Shown here: positions 58,892-64,000 of the stretch, piece by piece
Layout: each line of letters starts with the position of its first letter
How positions within the stretch are numbered: the first letter of the stretch is position 1
The notes under the pieces: model-generated
What the model was told of the DNA's origin: nothing
The model's input: the letters and a program-made list of their open reading frames with translations, nothing else
Database searches by the model: none
NCBI RefSeq assembly: GCF_004375085.3
Contig: NZ_SNAQ03000027.1
Span: forward strand, 1 to 64,000
DNA length: 64,000 nt
Reading direction: 5' to 3'
Source: Lewinella sp. W8
GTDB lineage: Bacteria > Bacteroidota > Bacteroidia > Chitinophagales > Saprospiraceae
Made by a program: the position numbers and the translations under genes

Positions 58892-61225
58892 TTACCGGGA
58901 GGCGCTTGCTTTTCCGTAGCGACCAACGCGGTCGTCACGAATGACGCCCTCCCAGTTGAGTCCGAAGGCAAAATCGTAGGCGTTGCCCTCTCCGTCGCGG
59001 TGAACTTCCATGTCGAGGGGAACATCCTCGAACTGTTGCTCGACGGTCGCCATACTGGCGGGCATCTGCAGGGGAAGCAGTCCGGAGGGAGTGGTTTTTC
59101 CCGTTAGGATATCCAGCACCGCCTGCCGCTGCACGCCGAAATCGATCAGGAGTCCCTCGATTTCGCCTTCGAATTCCGCCACGACGGTCGGGTTGCTGAT
59201 TTGTAGCACCACGACCACGGGTTTATCCCCCATTTCGCGAACGGTTTTGAGCACCAGTTCCAGGTCGCTGCGGTTGCTGACGGACGCCAGTTTGTTGCGG
59301 TAAGTACGGTTCAGCACGTCACCTTCGCGGGCATCGCCCGCCAGGGAAGGGTCGCGGGCTTCGGTGGCCCGATAGTCATCGTATTGCAGGCTGATGGGCA
59401 GAAAACCGTTGTCTCCGCTTTCGGCCAGCTCGGCGTTGTAACCGGCCGTCCGGCCATTCTGGGGGTCGGTGATGAACACCAGGGCTACGTCTGCTTCCGC
59501 AGCATTACCGACGGGTTCGAAATACCGTGCGGCCAGCTCGTTGGCCACGGGAGCCTGCCAGCTGCCGGGGGTTACCGCCCCGAAGAAGTTTTCTGAAGGA
59601 GGATTGAACCGCTCCGGGATGTACACCTTGGTGCTCTTGGCCAGCGGCAATACTCCGCCACTGTTTTTCAGGAGGACGAGCGATTTTAGCTGGGCCTCAT
59701 ACCCTTCGGCCATGTAATCGGGGTTACCCACGGTGGCCGTGGTTTCCGCCACGTCCAGGTACGGGTTTTCAAAAAGCCCGACGCGGAAGATGTTTTTCAG
59801 GAGCCGTACGGCAGACTGCTCCATCCGCGCCCGCATCTGCTCTTCTCCGAATTCCGCAACGCCCATTTCGTAGGCTTCCAGTACGGGGCCCGCATCGTTG
59901 TTTCCGCCAAACTGATCACAGCCGGCCATGATGATGCGGTAGTGGCGTTCGGCTTCCGTCAGACTTTCCACGCCCCAAGGGGTGGCCCCAAAGACGGCCA
60001 TGCCTTCGTCCTGGCGGGTTACGCCCCAGTCCGTACACACCACGCCGTCGTAACCGTACTCTCCACGCAGCATGTCCTTGATGAAATATTTGCTGAAGGC
60101 ATTACCGACGTTGTCGCCACTCGGGTCCAGGTCGGTGGAGATGGTGTAGTAGGGCATCACGGCCGAAGCGGATCCCGTGCCGCCCTCCAGCTTGAAGGCA
60201 CCTTCCACGAAGGGCTTCAGGTGGTCGTCAAGGTTGTTGCCGGGGAAGACCGCAAACTTGCCGAAGCCATAGTGCGCGTCGCGGCCAGCCTCCCCGGTAC
60301 CTCCACCGGGCCAGTGCTTCACCATGGCGTTCACGCTTTCCTTGCCCCAGCCGCCGTCTCCGCTCGACTGAAACCCATCGACGTAGGCGCGGGCCATATC
60401 GGTCGTCAGGGAAGGGTCCGGACCAAAGGTCCCGCTGAAGCGATACCAGCGGGGGTCGGTAGCCAGGTCCACTTGGGGGGACAGGGCCGTAGCGATACCG
60501 AGCGCCCGGTATTCCCGGGAGGCAATGGTGCCGAATTTGCGCACCAGTTCGGGGTCAAAGGAGGCCGCCATCCCGATGGAGTTTGGCCAGCGGCTGATTT
60601 CACCACCGGCACCAATGTTGAATTCATCGTCGTTTTCCGCCTGGTGGCGGGGGTCCGAGCTGTTGTTGGCCGGGATGCCCAGTCCGATGCCCTCCACCAG
60701 TGCCTGCGCATTGTTGTTCCACCGGGCCGCTACCTCGGGGCTCTCCACGGAGGTAAATAAAACGTGGCGGAGGTTGTCTTCGGTCAGAAACGTTTCCTGT
60801 TGATCGGAGAGGTCCCAGGGAGAACTCCCACTTTCGGCGTAGGGTTTGCCGTCGTAGGTGGAGCCGCGGAATCCGCCGCCGGGAATCCGTTGGTGGCCGC
60901 TGTACAACATCAGGCCGGCAATCTGCTCCACGGACATTCGTGCCGCCAGGTCAGCGGCGCGCTCCTCGGTGCTCAGTCGCCAATCTTCGTAGGGGTCCAA
61001 TTCGCCGTTCTGATTGAGGTCCTTGAAGGCCTTCCGGTCTACGGTAAGAATGGCCACCCCGGAATTCGGGGAATACCCCAGTTCCGGCCCGTCGGTGTGG
61101 GTGATTAGGTTGAAGTCTTCCCCTTTTGTTTCGGTCCATTCCGGCCCGCAGGAAGACAGTAGTATGGTTAGCAGCCCCAGCAAAGTGAAGTGGGGTAGGT
61201 TGCGAAAATGCATTAGATTCTTCAT
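58892..61225 (-). CDS. glycoside hydrolase family 3 lipoprotein
   Basis: This 777-residue enzyme has a lipobox (ILLSSC, C26). The N-terminal TIM barrel starts near residue 70 (YEDWRLSTEERAADLAARMSVEQIAGLMLYSG); the catalytic Asp nucleophile is D399 in GVVCTDWG. KHWPGGGTGEAGRDAHYGFG is the substrate-binding KH loop. The second, alpha/beta sandwich domain begins near SLVLLKNSGGVLPLAKS. There is no obvious fibronectin domain. It resembles the larger beta-glucosidase/xylosidase GH3 type. The gap to the upstream carboxylesterase gene is nine bases, so the two are cotranscribed. Confidence 0.92.
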   Translation of the reverse strand: MKNLMHFRNLPHFTLLGLLTILLSSCGPEWTETKGEDFNLITHTDGPELGYSPNSGVAILTVDRKAFKDLNQNGELDPYEDWRLSTEERAADLAARMSVEQIAGLMLYSGHQRIPGGGFRGSTYDGKPYAESGSSPWDLSDQQETFLTEDNLRHVLFTSVESPEVAARWNNNAQALVEGIGLGIPANNSSDPRHQAENDDEFNIGAGGEISRWPNSIGMAASFDPELVRKFGTIASREYRALGIATALSPQVDLATDPRWYRFSGTFGPDPSLTTDMARAYVDGFQSSGDGGWGKESVNAMVKHWPGGGTGEAGRDAHYGFGKFAVFPGNNLDDHLKPFVEGAFKLEGGTGSASAVMPYYTISTDLDPSGDNVGNAFSKYFIKDMLRGEYGYDGVVCTDWGVTRQDEGMAVFGATPWGVESLTEAERHYRIIMAGCDQFGGNNDAGPVLEAYEMGVAEFGEEQMRARMEQSAVRLLKNIFRVGLFENPYLDVAETTATVGNPDYMAEGYEAQLKSLVLLKNSGGVLPLAKSTKVYIPERFNPPSENFFGAVTPGSWQAPVANELAARYFEPVGNAAEADVALVFITDPQNGRTAGYNAELAESGDNGFLPISLQYDDYRATEARDPSLAGDAREGDVLNRTYRNKLASVSNRSDLELVLKTVREMGDKPVVVVLQISNPTVVAEFEGEIEGLLIDFGVQRQAVLDILTGKTTPSGLLPLQMPASMATVEQQFEDVPLDMEVHRDGEGNAYDFAFGLNWEGVIRDDRVGRYGKASASR

Positions 61226-61234
61226 CCTTTAAGA

Positions 61235-62839
61235 CTAGTTACCAGCGTTGAATTCGAGTAGTTTTTGATCGGGGTGGTGACGGACTTCCCATTTATGGTC
61301 CATCATCATCGTGGCGCCGTCCTTAGCTTGGTAGGCCGGCCAGTTCGGAATACCATCATGATTCGGGTTGCCGGAACGGGCAAAATTTATCCAGGCACGA
61401 CTCATTTTTTTGGCGAGGGCCTCCGCTTTATCTCCCCCTCCGGTCATGTTCAGGCAACGCTGGATGTTGTCAAAGACGAAGGGCAATTCCATGCAGTGCA
61501 GGGACTTGTATTTACCGTCCATCACGGGAGATTGCCAGGTGAAAAGGTACATGTACACGGGGGCGCCATCCGTTACCGATGAAACGATGTTGGCCTGGTT
61601 GACGGCACCGGTGCGGAACATCATATCCACGTTGACGAGGTCCACCGCTTTGGTCGTTTCGGGGTAAGCTTCCTTAACCGCCGCGATGAATTCTTCGGCC
61701 CGATCTCCGTGCTGTTGTTTGATGAAGCCCATAATCTGTTCTTCGGGGGCCTCGGCGAGGGGGCCGAGGAAGAAGGGGGCAAATTCGTTTTTCACCGTAC
61801 CGATCATCAGCGGGACTTCTTTGGAAAGGGCCAGGGCTTCGGGGGTCATGGGCTGGTAGGGTAAGACGTTACCATCCATGCTGGGCCCCCAACTCAGGCC
61901 GAAGGGGCCCGTGCTTTCGCCGGATTCCTGTAGTTCTTTATTGAGGGTGGCGAGGGCCCGGCTGCTGGCGGCGGACAACTCCGCAAAGGGGATTTCCTGC
62001 AGCTTATCGACCTCCTCCGCGGTCACCTTTAACTCTTTGAGCGTTTCCGTCGCGATCCGTCGGGTGAGCGTCTGGTCGGGCATGTCGCCCCGAAAGGCAC
62101 CACTTTGATTGATGGCCTTGTGGAAGAGCCCCCGGGCGGAAGGCATGGCCATCAGGGTGTTAACCTTAGCGCCGCCACCGGACTGCCCGAAAATGGTCAC
62201 GTTGCCGGGGTCACCCCCGAAGTTTTCGATGTTGTCCCGCACCCATTCCAACGCTAGTTGGATGTCGAGGATGGAGTTGTTGGCCGAGGTGGCATACTGC
62301 TCCCCGTATTCCGAAAGGTCGAGGAAACCGAGAACGTTCAGCCGGTGATTGATGGATACCACGACGACGTCGCCGGAGCGCGCCAGGTTCTCGCCGTCGT
62401 AGGACGGCAATTCCTGGGAGGACCCGGAGGTGAACCCTCCGCCATGAATCCAGAACATTACGGGTCGCTTACGGTCGTCTTCGATGGAGGGCGTCCATAC
62501 GTTCAGCACCAGGCAGTCTTCACTGGTGTACCCCCAGTCATGATCAAAAACGAATTCACTTTCGTCCTGCACGGAAGTAGTTGGGGTCGGCAGGGGAGCT
62601 ACCGGCCCGTAGGTCATGGAACTTCTTATTCCTTCCCAGGGTTCGGGCTTTACCGCCCGTTCAAAGCGTTCGGCCTGGCCGTAGGGAATACCCTTGTAGG
62701 TAAAAATACCGTCGAGGATAAAGCCCCGGACTTTTCCCCGGTCCGTATCCGTCACGGCTACGTCTTTGCCGGTAACCAGTTGGGCCTGCACCTGCGTACA
62801 CGCCATGAAAAGAAGAATGAGCAAAAGAAGTCGGTTCAT
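61235..62839 (-). CDS. exported type-B carboxylesterase
   Basis: This 534-residue alpha/beta hydrolase has a signal peptide (MNRLLLLILLFMACTQVQAQ; the MAC could alternatively be a lipobox). The nucleophile is S220 in FGQSGGGAKV, where most family members have GESAGG. Conserved surroundings are RPVMFWIHGGGFTSGSSQ (oxyanion loop), EDCLVLNVWTP and ALEWVRDNIENFGGDPGNVTIFG. It is the first of the leftward set 62839-56765. It probably removes ester-linked groups from a glycan or natural product later cut by the GH3 enzyme, which is inference. Confidence 0.88.
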   Translation of the reverse strand: MNRLLLLILLFMACTQVQAQLVTGKDVAVTDTDRGKVRGFILDGIFTYKGIPYGQAERFERAVKPEPWEGIRSSMTYGPVAPLPTPTTSVQDESEFVFDHDWGYTSEDCLVLNVWTPSIEDDRKRPVMFWIHGGGFTSGSSQELPSYDGENLARSGDVVVVSINHRLNVLGFLDLSEYGEQYATSANNSILDIQLALEWVRDNIENFGGDPGNVTIFGQSGGGAKVNTLMAMPSARGLFHKAINQSGAFRGDMPDQTLTRRIATETLKELKVTAEEVDKLQEIPFAELSAASSRALATLNKELQESGESTGPFGLSWGPSMDGNVLPYQPMTPEALALSKEVPLMIGTVKNEFAPFFLGPLAEAPEEQIMGFIKQQHGDRAEEFIAAVKEAYPETTKAVDLVNVDMMFRTGAVNQANIVSSVTDGAPVYMYLFTWQSPVMDGKYKSLHCMELPFVFDNIQRCLNMTGGGDKAEALAKKMSRAWINFARSGNPNHDGIPNWPAYQAKDGATMMMDHKWEVRHHPDQKLLEFNAGN

Positions 62840-62875
62840 GCGTATTGAATTGATCCTGATGGCAACTTCACGACA

Positions 62876-62900
62876 CTATTGTTGCGAAGTGCAACAATAG
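62876..62900. promoter_or_regulatory. perfect operator-like palindrome
   Basis: CTATTGTTGC (62876-62885), spacer GAAGT, GCAACAATAG (62891-62900). The 10-bp arms are exactly complementary. It lies 36 bases before the carboxylesterase start on one side and 67 before the Nudix-like regulator start on the other, as expected for a shared operator of divergent transcripts. Confidence 0.7.
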
Positions 62901-62967
62901 TAGTCCTATTTGCCCTTACTTCCAAATACTTTGCTTAAAATCGCGGACCCAAACGTTTCCGTTTTCC

Positions 62968-63696
62968 ATGCCCCAATCCGGCCCTCCTACCTTCGTGGAC
63001 GACTATTTGCCCCACCTGGCCTACGACTGTGTGGTCTTTGGCTTCTCGGGCGAGCGACTGAAAATACTGATTCTGGAGTACCACAATACGGGGTGGTTCG
63101 CTCTGCCGGGGGGCTTCATCGGCCGTAACGAGGACCTCAACGAAGCCGTCAAGAAGGGACTCGAGAAACGCACGGGGCTCACGGATATCCACCTGGAGCA
63201 ATTCCATACTTTCGGCAGCCTGGCGCGTTACCGGCCGGATACGATGCGGGAAATTTTGCGGGCCAGCGGACACAATCCGCAGCATTTCCCCGGCCTGCAG
63301 GACCGCTTTATTTCCGTGGGCCATTACGCCCTGATCAACTACCACCACGTCACCCCCAAGCCGGACAAACTTTCCGATTCTCTGGAGTGGTATCCGGTGG
63401 ATGAATTACCCCCCTTGCTGTTTGACCACGAGGAGATGGTGCAACGCGCCCTGGTGGCGTTGCGGAAAAACGTAGACGCTATGCTGGTGGGGGTCAATAT
63501 GCTTCCGGAGCGGTTCACGATCAAGGAGCTACAGCGAGTGCACGAAGCCATCTTGGGGGAAAAGCTGAACCGCGCCAGCTTCCAGCGGAGGATGCTCAGT
63601 TCCGGAATTCTGGTGCGGCACGAGAAGCGCTACTCCGGGGGGGCGCACAAGGCGCCGTACGTGTATAGTTTTGTGGAACGGGGGGATGCCGATTAA
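62968..63696 (+). CDS. Nudix-domain transcriptional regulator (NrtR/AraR-like)
   Basis: This is a 242-residue protein. Residues 10-155 form a Nudix fold (YDCVVFGFSGERLKILILEYHNTGWFALPGGFIG), but the Nudix box is degenerate: the REUxEExG core reads KGLEKRTG, losing the metal-binding Glu residues, so hydrolysis is unlikely and the domain probably senses a sugar or nucleotide ligand. Residues 165-235 form a winged helix (RFTIKELQRVHEAILGEKLNRASFQRRMLSSGILV). It is divergent from the esterase/GH3 set, with a perfect palindrome between. It is likely a repressor of that set and of itself. Confidence 0.87.
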   Translation: MPQSGPPTFVDDYLPHLAYDCVVFGFSGERLKILILEYHNTGWFALPGGFIGRNEDLNEAVKKGLEKRTGLTDIHLEQFHTFGSLARYRPDTMREILRASGHNPQHFPGLQDRFISVGHYALINYHHVTPKPDKLSDSLEWYPVDELPPLLFDHEEMVQRALVALRKNVDAMLVGVNMLPERFTIKELQRVHEAILGEKLNRASFQRRMLSSGILVRHEKRYSGGAHKAPYVYSFVERGDAD

Positions 63697-63704
63697 ATGG
63701 ACGA

Positions 63705-64000
63705 CTAACTCACCGCCCGCAATCTACTGGCCGTAAAGATGGCCACGACACTCATCACGATGGCGAAGTAGCCGACGAGTTCGTAGTGTTCCAGACTGCC
63801 GTCGGGGGCTTCGGTCACGATGAGGCCGGCCACGAAGCTGGAGGCGGCCAGCGCCGCCTCGTTGACGCTCTGCCGCAGCGACATGAAGGAGCCCCGATTT
63901 TCGGGCCGCACGACGGAGGTGATCATGGTGGTTGCCGGCACGTTACGGCCGCTGGCCACGACGAAGAACGAGGAGGTCACGACGAGGGCCAGGGTGATGG
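63705..64000 (-). CDS. MFS transporter, C-terminal part (cut by window edge)
   Basis: This is a leftward open frame running from beyond position 64000 to its stop at 63705. The visible ~98 residues show two hydrophobic helices (AALAASSFVAGLIV and YELVGYFAIVMSVVAIFTASRL) joined by a loop, and the segment VRPENRGSFMSLRQSVNEAA, which is typical between helices 10 and 11 of major facilitator exporters such as the Bcr/arabinose-efflux type. The start is not in the window. It is convergent with the Nudix regulator gene, nine bases apart. Confidence 0.7.
   Translation of the reverse strand, partial: ITLALVVTSSFFVVASGRNVPATTMITSVVRPENRGSFMSLRQSVNEAALAASSFVAGLIVTEAPDGSLEHYELVGYFAIVMSVVAIFTASRLRAVS

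Overview
The window looks like chromosomal DNA from a Bacteroidota member, most plausibly a Saprospiria/Lewinella-like lineage. The basis is: type IX secretion (T9SS) C-terminal sorting domains (a type A domain at 2380-3468 and CHU_C type B domains at 32118-32543 and 32680-38037); many lipoproteins of the Gfo/Idh, DUF6807 and sugar-isomerase kind; hisG to hisH in Bacteroidota order; no Shine-Dalgarno-like leaders; and several TAnnTTTG minus-7 boxes about 20 bp downstream of TTG. Coding DNA is GC-rich by eye, while the first ~660 bases are clearly AT-rich. No rRNA, CRISPR array, transposase or phage gene was found. The lineage call is inference.

Layout. 1-5.6 kb: an AT-rich stub with one small membrane ORF, a secreted nuclease, a T9SS OB-fold protein, phosphatidylserine decarboxylase and an SDR enzyme. 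6-10.4 kb: three consecutive exported amidohydrolases, of which only the middle one keeps the HxH metal motif. 10.4-11.1 kb: tandem repeats that appear to copy the nadB 3' end and its hairpin. 11.1-17 kb: nadB, a methyltransferase/glycosyltransferase pair and small stand-alone proteins. 17.1-22.5 kb: tRNA-Phe, then a His-rich leader peptide with an intrinsic terminator, then hisG-hisD-hisC-hisB-hisH; hisA, hisF and hisIE are absent from the window. 22.5-30.8 kb: an Ada-like regulator/repair protein, a DoxX plus Gfo/Idh pair, an exonuclease, a DUF6807 protein, hemB and an SLC13 transporter. 30.8-32.1 kb: tRNA-Pro and a long non-coding block with covarying hairpins and a ~40-bp inverted repeat. 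32.1-38 kb: a cargo-less CHU_C protein beside a 1785-residue T9SS adhesin-like protein. 38-49.7 kb: DJ-1-like protein, M43-type lipoprotein peptidase, SDR, DUF2853, a DUF4129-DUF4350-MoxR set, rnhB, a PNPOx-like protein, pdhA, a TPR membrane protein and three small exported proteins. 50.1-55.8 kb: ECF sigma factor, membrane TPR protein, subtilase and CHAT-TPR protein. 56-62.9 kb: purN and a four-gene leftward set of exported esterases, GH3 glycosidase and sugar isomerase, divergent from a Nudix-like regulator with a perfect operator-like palindrome between them. The right edge cuts an MFS transporter.

How parts work together. The clearest regulatory system is the his attenuator: leader peptide with four tandem His codons, a competing pairing and a terminator ahead of hisG, apparently read from the tRNA-Phe promoter. 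The best candidates for undescribed biology are (i) a two-copy structured repeat whose flanks are identical but whose central hairpin is replaced by a different, still complementary hairpin; (ii) the hairpin-rich element near 31.25-31.72 kb with complementary GC loops; and (iii) the sigma/TPR/subtilase/CHAT set, which pairs two exported proteases of different folds under an ECF sigma factor.
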